Below, piece after piece: positions 15,796-24,304 of a stretch of 32,500 nucleotides of DNA. Origin of the DNA: Bartonella sp. B1099 (GTDB lineage Bacteria; Pseudomonadota; Alphaproteobacteria; Rhizobiales; Rhizobiaceae). The stretch lies in the NCBI RefSeq assembly GCF_944801835.1, contig NZ_CALYLN010000004.1:1-32500 (forward strand), in the 5' to 3' direction. The position numbers were made by a program, and so were the translations under genes. The stretch's first letter is position 1, and the number at the start of each line of letters is the position of its first letter. The notes under the pieces are model-generated. The model made no database searches and had not been told where the DNA came from. It saw nothing but the letters and a program-made list of their open reading frames with translations.

Positions 15796-16527
15796 TCATA
15801 ATCTCTCCATCCATTCGCTAACGATTGCATTCGTCATAACAGGATTATCATCCCACAAACGCGTACCAGCCCCAGAAATTATTCGATATTCATGATTAAC
15901 ACATTGGCTTTTTGTTTGATTATCAACCGTTGCAAGTTGCGATTTTTCACCCACCAACGCTAAAAATTTTCCTTTATACTTAACAATCTCATCTCTAGCA
16001 TCCAATGCCAATAAGAGTTTAAATCCTCTTGTCATCCGTTCAAGTGCCATGCTTTTTTGATCTTGCGGAATTTCCAAGGCAACTCTTTTTTTTATTACGC
16101 CACGAGAATGCATAAAAACATTGAGTGTTTCCAAAGCTCCTGCCAAATCATTATTTTCTAAATGAATCAAAATATCTCCAAGACGCTGCTGCAAAAGCTT
16201 ATCTGGATAGCCAGGTGCATTGACAGCAAGTACAGCCCGCACATTAGGAAGCCGTGGTGCCAATATTTGTACCAACATTCCAGCCATAGAAAATCCCACA
16301 AGCACCGCAGGCTCTTTAAAATACTTTTCGAGTTTTTCTATCATAAAAGATAACGTTTCGATAGCAGAATAATTGAGAAAATGAGAACTCTTAGGAAAAA
16401 GCGAGAGCGTATCCAGCAGCGTTACTTGGAATCCTTTTGTCGCGCAGAGCTTTGTCAATGGAGCGCAAAAAGCCCCCTCATCCCAAATGGGCATCACAGG
16501 AGAAAGAATAACCACAGGACAGCTCAT
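15796..16527 (-). CDS. Alpha/beta-hydrolase-fold protein
   Basis: The 243-residue protein begins with a strand (CPVVILSPVMPIWDEG). The nucleophile elbow is GFSMAG (Ser80), followed by PRLPNVRAVLAVNAPGYPD. A late strand LALVGEKS is followed by ISGAGTRLWDDNP. Small hydrolases of this fold usually have the catalytic His in that last motif (GxGH), whereas here Thr and Arg occupy the position. Activity may therefore be altered or lost, or a different His may serve. The substrate is unknown. GAGGAG lies ten bases before the ATG. It stands alone on its strand, some 260 bases from the Bcr-type gene. Confidence 0.75.
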   Translation of the reverse strand: MSCPVVILSPVMPIWDEGAFCAPLTKLCATKGFQVTLLDTLSLFPKSSHFLNYSAIETLSFMIEKLEKYFKEPAVLVGFSMAGMLVQILAPRLPNVRAVLAVNAPGYPDKLLQQRLGDILIHLENNDLAGALETLNVFMHSRGVIKKRVALEIPQDQKSMALERMTRGFKLLLALDARDEIVKYKGKFLALVGEKSQLATVDNQTKSQCVNHEYRIISGAGTRLWDDNPVMTNAIVSEWMERL

Positions 16528-16788
16528 TGATCGGTCGCTCCTCTTGCTTCAACACACGCATCAGAGCCCAAGCTCTTTCCCCCAAATGTCATGAAAATAC
16601 AGGTATAACAAAATTCTACGCCCACAAAATCCCCCCATAACAACCAATTTGTTAAATTCAAACGAAGCTTATGATCAATTTTAAACCTTCTCAATCAAAG
16701 AACTGAATAAAAAAATCATTCAATAACAGAAACCCCACTTATGTAAAACATCAAAAATATTTCTGCATAATGTCTTTGATCATTTCAC

Positions 16789-17985
16789 TTAGCTTATTTC
16801 TGAGGTCATAAAATGGCGCGCTTTTTGAATATAAATGATAAAACCAATCATGCAACACACGGCTAACAAAGTTGCCATAGCCCGTGGGCTATGACCAGAG
16901 ATTTCTCCGATAACCGCCGCACTGAGTGCAGCGCTCCCTAATTGCAAAGAGCCCATAACCCCAGAAGCCGCTCCCGCCGCTTTGGGATGTGATGAAATAG
17001 CCAACGCTGTGCCTAACGGCAATAAAAAACCATTGCCAAAAGTAAGAACAGCAATCGCCATAAAACTTGTCACAAGGGGCCATGGGCTTAGATACATTTG
17101 CAAAGCAAAAAGCGCACCTCCTATAACAAAAATAATGTACCCTCTCCCCACAGTCTTTTCCATAGACTCGCGTTCGAAAAACCACCGCGCCAAAAAATTT
17201 CCCAAAATATAAGGAAATGAGACACCAATATAGCTGTAACTAATATGGATCGGCGATAAACCCAAAGTCGTGAGTAAAAAAGGCGACTCCACAATATAAG
17301 CAAAATAGGCCGCGTAAGAAAAACACGGAATAAGTGCATAAAAAATAAATTGTTTATTTCTGAGAACGTCTAAATATCCCTTCATAAATCCTACCGGAGA
17401 AAAAGGTTGTCGTTTTTGAAGAGGGAGAGTTTCGGTGAGCACAAAACAACACAGCAAAATGGTCAAAAATATAAAAAAGCTTAAAAAGATAAAAGTCGCC
17501 TGCCAATGAAAAGCTTGTATCAACAGTCCACCAATGAAAGGTGCAAGTGCTGGCGACATTCCAATAAAAGGGAAAACGATCAAATAAAGTCTTCCTGCTG
17601 CTTTTTTATCCAACAAATCATTGATAATCGCGCGACTTAAGACAAGTCCCGCACAAGCTCCAAGACCTTGCAAAAAACGTAATACAAGAAAAGCATGAAT
17701 ATGAACCGTATAAATCACACCAATTGTCGTGAATAACCACAAGAATAAGCCTAATAGAAGTGTTTTTTTACGCCCAAAATTATCACTGAGCGGTCCATAA
17801 ATAAGCTGTCCAAGCGCCAATGCAAACAAAAAAACGGCCACTGCACTCTGAATTTGAGATTGAGTCACTTGATAATACTGACGCATATCCCCCAGCGCTG
17901 GTAAAAAAATATCAGTAGAGATTAATCCCCCTGTCGACAAACACACAATAAGTATAATAAATGGTAAAGTATATTTACGATTCAT
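16789..17985 (-). CDS. Bcr/CflA-family MFS drug exporter
   Basis: A protein of about 398 residues with twelve predicted spans. The N-terminus reads YTLPFIILIVCLSTGGL followed by STDIFLPALGDM, a hallmark of the Bcr/CflA group. Motif A is GPLSDNFGRKKTL and motif C-like glycine/proline residues lie in span 5 (GMSPALAPFIGG). It would export drugs or metabolites using the proton gradient. ATG 17985 (MNRKYT) is preferred over the open extension to 18042, which adds an unlikely hydrophobic tail. No convincing ribosome site is seen for either. The gene is intact, unlike several other MFS genes here. Confidence 0.85.
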   Translation of the reverse strand: MNRKYTLPFIILIVCLSTGGLISTDIFLPALGDMRQYYQVTQSQIQSAVAVFLFALALGQLIYGPLSDNFGRKKTLLLGLFLWLFTTIGVIYTVHIHAFLVLRFLQGLGACAGLVLSRAIINDLLDKKAAGRLYLIVFPFIGMSPALAPFIGGLLIQAFHWQATFIFLSFFIFLTILLCCFVLTETLPLQKRQPFSPVGFMKGYLDVLRNKQFIFYALIPCFSYAAYFAYIVESPFLLTTLGLSPIHISYSYIGVSFPYILGNFLARWFFERESMEKTVGRGYIIFVIGGALFALQMYLSPWPLVTSFMAIAVLTFGNGFLLPLGTALAISSHPKAAGAASGVMGSLQLGSAALSAAVIGEISGHSPRAMATLLAVCCMIGFIIYIQKARHFMTSEIS

Positions 17986-18854
17986 AAAGAAAATCACACT
18001 TTTAAAGTTATAAATTGAATAGTATTTTATTAAAAATAACAATTATAATGATATTTTTGCTTATATAGATAAATAATCATGATTAAAAGAGTTATTATTT
18101 TGCCTCATGAAATTAAATTTCTATTATTTTTTTAATCAATAAAATTCTATTCTCCACGCTTCACATGCAAAAATTCACCCCATGAAGAATCTTTCCTTTA
18201 CACACACTTTGCCACAATCTTCCGCTGCTTTTTCCATTGATAACATAAACAAAAGCACAATCTCTTTCCACGGCAACAATGCCACTTTCTCTACACGATT
18301 CATCAAAGTTGATCGATAAAACACAAAGCAGAAAAACAACCTCTAACGCCTCTACCCCAAAATCGCTATAGTATAAACAGAGTGTATAATACGACAATAA
18401 CTTAAGAACCGTATCAACATAAAACATTATTGTAAAGAGTTTAACTCTATCAGCTCATAGAGTCTAATGACACTTCTGCAAAACACCCAAAAACCAATAT
18501 ATAATTTAGTAAAAAGTATTATAGAATAAAAAATAAACACGCTTTTTTATTTAACTTAAGCCGTGAGCTCTTATAATGTTCTGAGTTGATATTTATTTTT
18601 CCCTGACGCCTGACCTTTTAACTCTATTTTTAAAATATTCCTCACATAAGAGATTCAATGATACTATACAGCATAGGAATAAACATGCATTTCTTCAGGT
18701 GTAAATTAGATCTTTAGAGGTGTTTATTTCACATTTTTTCTCTCATAATAAACGTTAAGGCATTTTTTCTGTTCATTTTAGCGTCTATCCATCTATTTTG
18801 GAACATAATTGGCAATAAGGCATTGTATCTCCAGCATATTCAAGGAGATAAAAC
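17986..18854. other. Intergenic stretch without a supported gene
   Basis: Both strands of 18161-18427 are open for 45-88 codons, but without ribosome sites or recognisable families. The minus-strand frame is rich in Tyr, Leu and Cys and looks accidental. Nothing else is seen. Confidence 0.45.
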
Positions 18855-19943
18855 ATGAAAACCCGCATTCCTGAAAAAACACCTTACGATACAAATTTTC
18901 TAGGGGAAACATCTCTAGAGACAGAATATTCATTCTTTCAACCCCCCATTTCATGGTCAGCCATTTTTGCCGGTCTGGTAACGGCTCTTGCCACCTCAAT
19001 CTGCCTCTCTTTTCTGGTAGGCGCATTAGGATTGAGCCAAATGGATTTCACTTCGTCCTCCCCTTTTGAAGGCTCGTTCCTCTCGATGGGTACAGGCTCT
19101 CTTATCATTATACTGATAAGCCTTGCTTTGGGAGGTTTTGTGGCTGGGCGTTTTGCTGAAACCACTGGAGCTCTTCATGGTTTCTTAACTTGGGCTCTCA
19201 TCACACTTCTTATGACCCTCCAAGCCATCCATGTAGTTTCAAGCACAGCCAAAATAGGGGCTAAAGCTGCCCTAGCAAACAACTCCATGATCGAAAAGAC
19301 CATAGACAGTTTCAAAACAAATATTTCCCCCCTGCTTACAAAATTAAATAGCGAGGATTTTGCAAAGTTTTTAACAAAAAACAGCGATGATAGCATCAAT
19401 TTTGACCAACTTGGCAATGAGTTGCGTACCCTTCTCCATAAAAGCGATATTCCTGCCCTCAATCCTGAGCGCTTAAAAACATCCTATCAGGCAGCACTCA
19501 GTGATATTGGGGAGGCAATCACAGCTTTTAAAAAGGATCCTTCTCACTACCGCACCACTCTGAAAGATCTAGAAGAACGTCTTTCTGATCGTGCAGAAGA
19601 TCTGACAGCAAAATTTAATCGAAGCGATATCATCAATGCCCTCATGAAGGATGGCATGACTCGCGCAGATGCACAAACAGCAACCACTCGTGCTCTTCAA
19701 CTTTATCAAAGTGCAGAAGAAAAAACGACAAAAGCAATAAAAGCGCTTGAAGAACGGGCTGAAACCCTCTCTGACAATCTTGAAGGAGCTATCAAAGGTG
19801 CCCAAAACACCGCCACAAAAGTCACCAACACAGCCTCAAAGATGGGATGGTGGGGCTTTTTAGGGAGTTTGATAGGCGCCATAATTTCCAGTGTTTGTGG
19901 TTATTATGGTTACAGAAGCCGTAAGGACTTTTTCAAACTTTAA
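18855..19943 (+). CDS. PhnA-like membrane protein with long helical central region
   Basis: The 362-residue protein has three N-terminal spans: SWSAIFAGLVTALATSICLS, then TGSLIIILISLALGGFVAGR, then GALHGFLTWALITLLMTL. This pattern (SWSA.FAG... GG..AGR... GALHGL.TWAL) matches a family annotated as PhnA-like in alphaproteobacteria. A charged helical, probably coiled-coil region (residues 130-320) and a last span (WWGFLGSLIGAIISSVCGYY) follow. The function is not established. It has AAGGAG before the ATG and its own terminator. Confidence 0.75.
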   Translation: MKTRIPEKTPYDTNFLGETSLETEYSFFQPPISWSAIFAGLVTALATSICLSFLVGALGLSQMDFTSSSPFEGSFLSMGTGSLIIILISLALGGFVAGRFAETTGALHGFLTWALITLLMTLQAIHVVSSTAKIGAKAALANNSMIEKTIDSFKTNISPLLTKLNSEDFAKFLTKNSDDSINFDQLGNELRTLLHKSDIPALNPERLKTSYQAALSDIGEAITAFKKDPSHYRTTLKDLEERLSDRAEDLTAKFNRSDIINALMKDGMTRADAQTATTRALQLYQSAEEKTTKAIKALEERAETLSDNLEGAIKGAQNTATKVTNTASKMGWWGFLGSLIGAIISSVCGYYGYRSRKDFFKL

Positions 19944-19966
19944 AATTCTAGCTCTAAAATGAACCG

Positions 19967-19999
19967 AAAAAAGCTGTACAGTTTTGTACAGCTTTTTTT
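19967..19999 (+). terminator. Rho-independent terminator after the PhnA-like gene
   Basis: A 13-base stem AAAAAAGCTGTAC / GTACAGCTTTTTT with a six-base loop and continuing T run. Confidence 0.9.
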
Positions 20000-20003
20000 A
20001 CAC

Positions 20004-20031
20004 TTGGCTTGAAAAGCTTTTGGCATAATAT
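20004..20031 (+). promoter_or_regulatory. Possible promoter of the 20124-23492 operon
   Basis: TTGGCT (20004-20009), 16 bases, TAATAT (20026-20031). It lies between the preceding terminator and the first ORF of the operon. The match to consensus is moderate. Confidence 0.4.
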
Positions 20032-20123
20032 AGCAATGAGAAAGATTATTTTCTCAACTTAATCATCCGGAAAAAAATAGACAGAGCAAAAACCTGTGAT
20101 ATACCATCAACACACAGGAGAAA

Positions 20124-20159
20124 ATGATAACTTTAGCACCTTGGGGAGGAGCATTGTGA
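20124..20159 (+). CDS. 11-residue upstream ORF overlapping the MFS start
   Basis: It encodes MITLAPWGGAL, preceded by AGGAG at ideal spacing. Its stop overlaps the GTG start of the exporter (GTGA), so the two are translationally coupled. Its codons for WGG and the next residue contain the exporter's own ribosome site (GGGGAGGAG). It may be only a coupling leader, or a genuine peptide precursor. It does not end in Asn, and no MccB-like adenylyltransferase is present, so it is not a microcin C precursor of the known kind. Confidence 0.4.
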   Translation: MITLAPWGGAL

Positions 20160-21349
20160 TAAAGAAAAAATCCATGATTTTCGCCCAAATAGGACTTTTT
20201 CTCGTTTTAGGGCTTAGCAGCTTTGCCGATGAAACGGCTCAAGTTACATTTGCTTTACACTTAGCAGAAAGTACAGCCTCTATTTCAATGCTACTTTTTG
20301 CAGGGCTTATGGGAGGCATTTGCGCAGGCCCCATCGCCCCACGCCTTTTGCATCATTTCCAGCCAGTGCACACAGTCACTGTTGTTTTATTATTTGAAGC
20401 ACTTTTCATAGCTACAGCTGCAATTGCTAACCAGTTTTGGGCTTATATTGCTCTTTCTTTTGCATTGGGCTGTGCTGGTTCTCTCTTTTGGTCCTCAATC
20501 CTTGTTGCTGTACCTGACTTCGCAAAAAATGAACAGCAATTAGACTATATCAATCGCATTATCCAAACGGTTCGTAATCTTGGTTATATTGCCGGACCAC
20601 TATTAGGGGGCGTATTATATGGTCTATCCAACGGGCAAAAAGGGCTCTTTGCACTCTCAATCATGGTTCTCTGTGCAGCCTTGATCACCACATGCTGTTT
20701 TAAAAGTTTAAAAATGTATGTGCCAACAACAAACGTATCACAGCAAAACAAAAAGGGGTTAGATTTACCAGGGCTTTTGCGTAAAAAAAAGGTTGTCTAT
20801 GCTCTTATGCCCCTTATTATCACCATCATCCTCACTTCAGCTCTCAATGTGTTGTCGATTGTCCGCATCCGCACTGAGCTAGCGTTTAGTGCACAAACCT
20901 ATGGCATAATCAGCAGCATGATCAGTCTCGGTCTTGTGGTTGGCCCACTCTGCTTTTCCAGCCTTTTCCACCGCTTTGGCAATGCCGCTGGAGCATCATT
21001 GGCTGCCGCAACCATTGGTTTTGCCATTTTCTGCTTTTCTTTAACGAGCTTCGCATGGCTGATGATGCTGTCATTTTTTATTCTTGGAAGTGCCAACGGC
21101 GTGCAAAATGCTCTAATGGCAAGTTTTATGATGAAAGCTATTCGGAAAGAACAACGAAACAATCAGATGCCCGCCTATATCTTCATCATACAAACAGCCG
21201 TATGTATTGGTTTTATTAGTGCAGGTTTTGTAAAAGTGCACCACACCCAACACACACTCTTTATCATCGGCATCGCCACTATGATCACAGGCATATTAGG
21301 CTTTATCGTCAACAGAACTCTGCAAAAAAAGGAAGGTGATTATGCTTAA
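20156..21349 (+). CDS. MFS exporter heading the methyltransferase operon
   Basis: A protein of about 397 residues with twelve spans, beginning VIKKKSMIFAQIGLFLVLGL. Typical MFS features include GLMGGICAGPIAPRLLHHF in the motif A position and GYIAGPLLGGVLYG, a motif C-like segment of exporters. I chose GTG 20156 because GGGGAGGAG lies four to five bases upstream. The frame is open to 20096, but that part overlaps the 11-codon ORF. The gene overlaps the next gene by eight bases. The likely role is export of whatever the operon makes or modifies. Substrate cannot be read from sequence. Confidence 0.8.
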   Translation: MIKKKSMIFAQIGLFLVLGLSSFADETAQVTFALHLAESTASISMLLFAGLMGGICAGPIAPRLLHHFQPVHTVTVVLLFEALFIATAAIANQFWAYIALSFALGCAGSLFWSSILVAVPDFAKNEQQLDYINRIIQTVRNLGYIAGPLLGGVLYGLSNGQKGLFALSIMVLCAALITTCCFKSLKMYVPTTNVSQQNKKGLDLPGLLRKKKVVYALMPLIITIILTSALNVLSIVRIRTELAFSAQTYGIISSMISLGLVVGPLCFSSLFHRFGNAAGASLAAATIGFAIFCFSLTSFAWLMMLSFFILGSANGVQNALMASFMMKAIRKEQRNNQMPAYIFIIQTAVCIGFISAGFVKVHHTQHTLFIIGIATMITGILGFIVNRTLQKKEGDYA

Positions 21350-21539
21350 CAGATTTTACCGTCTATTCCAGCAAGAAAACCATGCACAAAAAGGACTTGG
21401 CAATCATCCCCAATCAAATGCCGAAAAAATTCCAGTCAAATTATTATCTCTCCCCTGCAACCTCATAGCAACCGATAGGACTTTTATGAACCATTCTTTG
21501 AGTGGGAAGCAACGAACAACCATTTCAAAAACTTGATAT
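21342..21539 (+). CDS. Small protein (about 64 residues) of unknown function
   Basis: The ATG overlaps the end of the exporter and has GGAAGG upstream. The product begins MLNRFYRLFQQENHAQKG, has one Cys (SLPCNL), and ends in a Thr/Ser/Lys-rich tail. No membrane span or known domain is visible. Its position in a tight operon makes it more likely real than a chance ORF. It could be a peptide substrate, a small accessory protein, or the shifted front part of the next gene. Confidence 0.5.
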
Positions 21540-21565
21540 TTTAAAGCAAAAAAAATGATAACATC

Positions 21566-22240
21566 ATGCAACAAGATCCTATAGGCTTAAATTTTTACCA
21601 CGGAACAGGCGGTTATGTATGGCAATTAGCAGACACCATACAACATGACTTGAATGAAAACATCCACACCCTTGCCTTACAAAAACCCACACCACCTCTC
21701 GCAATCAATTCTTTTGCCGTTTACCCACGCACATTAGCTCCTCTAACACACGTTCAATGGGCAAAGGACGTACAAATCATAAAAAATAAACCGGCTCTCA
21801 TTGGCAAACGTCAAATACAACCTATCACCGCTGTTTCCACCAAAAGCTCTGCTTTTGGTGGATTTGATTTGCTAACATTTGCAGCACTTCATGATGGCTG
21901 CCTCGTTCAATCCTTGAAAAAAATCAAACTCAACGGTTACCTTTTTAACGCAGAAAATCTTTTGATATCCTTGTTGCGACATGGTCTCATTCAAACAGAT
22001 CAACAGGCTTTTTCAAAAGATCATGCAACGGCTCTTTTACGAGAGCCAACATGTCGTCTTGTCAATTCTCCTCTTGGTATTCTTGCTATTAATCAACTCA
22101 ACGGACGCACAATCCGTCTAAATGAAAAAACCAAACCTCTCTTGCAAAAAGCCACAACAGAAATGCACCTTCAACACCCCATAGAACAAATAATAACATT
22201 TTTTGTCAAAGCAGGAATGCTGCGCTTGGTAAAAGGATAA
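21566..22240 (+). CDS. Unrecognised 224-residue protein, C-terminal winged-helix-like
   Basis: It starts MQQDPIGLNFYHGTGGYVWQ. I do not recognise the family. Two regions look like winged-helix modules: about residues 110-150 (FDLLTFAALHDGCLVQSL... ENLLISLLRHGLIQ) and about 170-224 (RTIRLNEKTKPLLQKA... PIEQIITFFVKAGMLRLV). The second has the style of substrate-clamping winged helices at the end of some peptide- or protein-modifying enzymes. This is judged by eye. The ribosome site is weak. Ten bases separate it from the methyltransferase, so the two are probably made together and may work together. Confidence 0.55.
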   Translation: MQQDPIGLNFYHGTGGYVWQLADTIQHDLNENIHTLALQKPTPPLAINSFAVYPRTLAPLTHVQWAKDVQIIKNKPALIGKRQIQPITAVSTKSSAFGGFDLLTFAALHDGCLVQSLKKIKLNGYLFNAENLLISLLRHGLIQTDQQAFSKDHATALLREPTCRLVNSPLGILAINQLNGRTIRLNEKTKPLLQKATTEMHLQHPIEQIITFFVKAGMLRLVKG

Positions 22241-22250
22241 GGATCAAAAG

Positions 22251-23492
22251 ATGCCCCTGATAAGACCTGGTATGGGAACAGAAAACAGTATTGAACTTCT
22301 TTACACGCTCATTCAAATGGCAAGACCGCGCACAGTCATTGAAATCGGTGCAGGTGATAGCACGTGCTTGATTGCTAAAGCCCTGCAAAAAGTAAAACAA
22401 GCATGGCAACAGGATAAAAAACTTTTAGAATCCTCCACTTGGGAAGAACGTACAGCTTTGCTTGACCCTTCAGGGGTCCTTGAAAATTACCAACCACAAT
22501 TGATCACCATCGATGATTTTTCAGGAGAAGGTCAATCCGCTGAAGAAGCATGGCAAAAACTGCTCCAAGACGAGCGTATTGAAAAAGATACCATAACATT
22601 CATCCATGAGAATTTCTTCTCTCTTGATGACGCAACGTTCAAATCTTGGGGCCCCATAGATTTTGCTTGGCTTGATGCTGGAACACCCGCAGATGATGTG
22701 CGATTTGTTACCACCCTTTGGGAATATATCACCGCTGGAGGTTATCTCTGTTTGCATGAACCAACCATGACCACAACCGTTGCTATTGATGGAGAGCAAC
22801 GGGTGCGACGTGTGAGAACCCCTTTGTGGGAAGAAATTCTCTACCGTCTTGATGGATCCTATGAAGCTTTAACCCTCCCTGAAAACCATAAATATCGCCA
22901 AAGTGGTCTGGGGATTATTCGCAAACGCACCCCTACTGAGCAAATTGTCCGCATACAATCGCTCCAAGCAGAACTCATAGAGATCAATGAGCTGCCCCTT
23001 CGCAATGATCTTTTACCCATGGGACAAGAAACACTTTACAAACGCAGTAAAGTTAATTCACTGATTTCTGCCATGACCTCACCAACACTGCGCACTGTTT
23101 ATGCCGCCATTATACTTGGTGCGAAAAATCTTTCTGATATCCTAAAAACTGTCGATTGTGATGCGAAAACCATTCACAAATCCATCAACCGTCTTTTAAA
23201 CCTTGGTCTTATTCAAAACACAACAGAAGAATTTCAAGCCGAAGGAACACTCTGGAAAGCACTAGAAGATAAAAATGTGCGGGAGAGAGAAAATTTAAAC
23301 GACCGCCACTTAGAAACAGAAGAGATGCTTACAAGAATTTCCCAAGCCTTTCAAAGGGAAAAAATCTATAGTGAAACGGAAGTCTCCAAGATATGCAATC
23401 TCTTTACGGTAGATTTTGCCAGATTAAGACGCACCCTTATCGAGAGAGGATTTTTACAACGCCATGCCGGCAAATATCAACGCATACGCTAA
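22251..23492 (+). CDS. Methyltransferase fused to winged helix and DUF2087
   Basis: The 413-residue protein has three parts. Residues about 10-225 are a class I SAM-dependent methyltransferase: motif I VIEIGAGDS at 29-37, an acidic loop TIDDFSGEG and IDFAWLDAG further on. Residues about 268-335 form an ArsR-like winged helix (LRTVYAAIILGAKNLSDIL... AKTIHKSINRLLNLGLI). Residues about 360-413 match DUF2087 (YSETEVSKICNLFTVDFARL, then RRTLIERGFLQRH). HTH plus DUF2087 is a known pairing in regulators; fusing it to a methyltransferase is unusual to me. AAGGAT lies upstream of the ATG. It may modify a small molecule or peptide and sense it. Confidence 0.72.
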   Translation: MPLIRPGMGTENSIELLYTLIQMARPRTVIEIGAGDSTCLIAKALQKVKQAWQQDKKLLESSTWEERTALLDPSGVLENYQPQLITIDDFSGEGQSAEEAWQKLLQDERIEKDTITFIHENFFSLDDATFKSWGPIDFAWLDAGTPADDVRFVTTLWEYITAGGYLCLHEPTMTTTVAIDGEQRVRRVRTPLWEEILYRLDGSYEALTLPENHKYRQSGLGIIRKRTPTEQIVRIQSLQAELIEINELPLRNDLLPMGQETLYKRSKVNSLISAMTSPTLRTVYAAIILGAKNLSDILKTVDCDAKTIHKSINRLLNLGLIQNTTEEFQAEGTLWKALEDKNVRERENLNDRHLETEEMLTRISQAFQREKIYSETEVSKICNLFTVDFARLRRTLIERGFLQRHAGKYQRIR

Positions 23493-23505
23493 AAAAGAAT
23501 TAAAT

Positions 23506-23533
23506 AATGATTAATGAACGCAATCATTTTTCT
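23506..23533 (+). terminator. Weak terminator after the methyltransferase operon
   Basis: AATGATT and AATCATT pair around a nine-base loop, followed by TTT. The stem is short and AT-rich. Confidence 0.4.
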
Positions 23534-23676
23534 TCTACACTTCAAGAGAATGAATAACCTTCCACTAAAAAATATAATTTCATAAAAAACTTATTAAATC
23601 ATTCATATGTTGAGAATCTATAGAAATGAGTACACCCTCTTTGTAAGAGTTTCATGGGAGGAACAAGAATGCGGGA

Positions 23677-24304
23677 ATGTCAATTGGTTATCAAATAGAA
23701 TTAGAAACAGTCAAAATCATCAGGAGAAGATATGGAATCAAGGTCTCAATGATCTCACGATTATTGCGCAAACATCAAGGCGCAGTATCATTGCTCAATC
23801 AGGAAAAATTTTTGATTGTATAATCATCTTCCTATCTGAGGTTATAACATCATCCAGCATTAAGTGATGCCGTAGAATCTTCCGTAGAGAGATTTGGTTG
23901 CAATATGTAGCTACGCGAGGCGTATATATTATTTGATAGGCTTGCGTTAAAGTTAAATACCATTTTTCTCGATTACCATTCTGGCATATTTCTTCATATT
24001 AGGCGACAACACTATAAGAAATGCTGCACGCGGAGGCACAAAAACGATCCTAACAGAAGCAGCTTTTATAACCGTATAGGGCAAGGAAAAATTCTATCCT
24101 AAAATGCTCGATATTTTTAAAAACATCGTAGAAAAAACAAAAAACAATATTCTTGCAGTGGACTGGCTAGTAAATCAGGAAGGATACTCTTTCAACGAAA
24201 TGTGTACAGCAAAAACAGAGCTAACAAAACTTCCTCAAAAGATACAACAAAATGTCTTTGATCATTTAACAACACTTCTATGGAAATTCCATGGGCAAAA
24301 ATAA
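23677..24304 (+). pseudogene. Decayed gene, possibly an alpha-oxoamine-synthase-like PLP enzyme
   Basis: From ATG 23677 one frame reads MSIGYQIELETVKIIRRRYG to a TAA (23821). Past three stops, the same frame reads SYLRL, then HHPALSDAVESSVERFGCNM, and AYILFDRLALKLNTIFLDYHS. The order resembles the N-terminal half of ALAS/AONS-type enzymes (N-x-Y-L-G-L, H-P, A-x-x-x-A-x-x-x-F-G, then a-x-L-F-x-S-G-x-x-A-N). A shift gives RNAARGGTKTILTEAA, and after a TAG the frame opens again as FYPKMLDIFKNIVEKTKNN to 24304. The last part does not resemble that family. The end overlaps the next MFS start by 14 bases. Confidence 0.45.

Noticed and set aside
18161..18427. 88-codon minus-strand ORF and a 45-codon plus-strand ORF over the same bases
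   Set aside because: Neither has a ribosome site or recognisable composition; both look accidental.
20124..21349. Microcin C-type locus (short peptide gene followed by an MFS exporter)
   Set aside because: The peptide ends in Leu, not Asn, and no MccB-like (ThiF-fold) adenylyltransferase is present. The next enzyme is a methyltransferase fusion.
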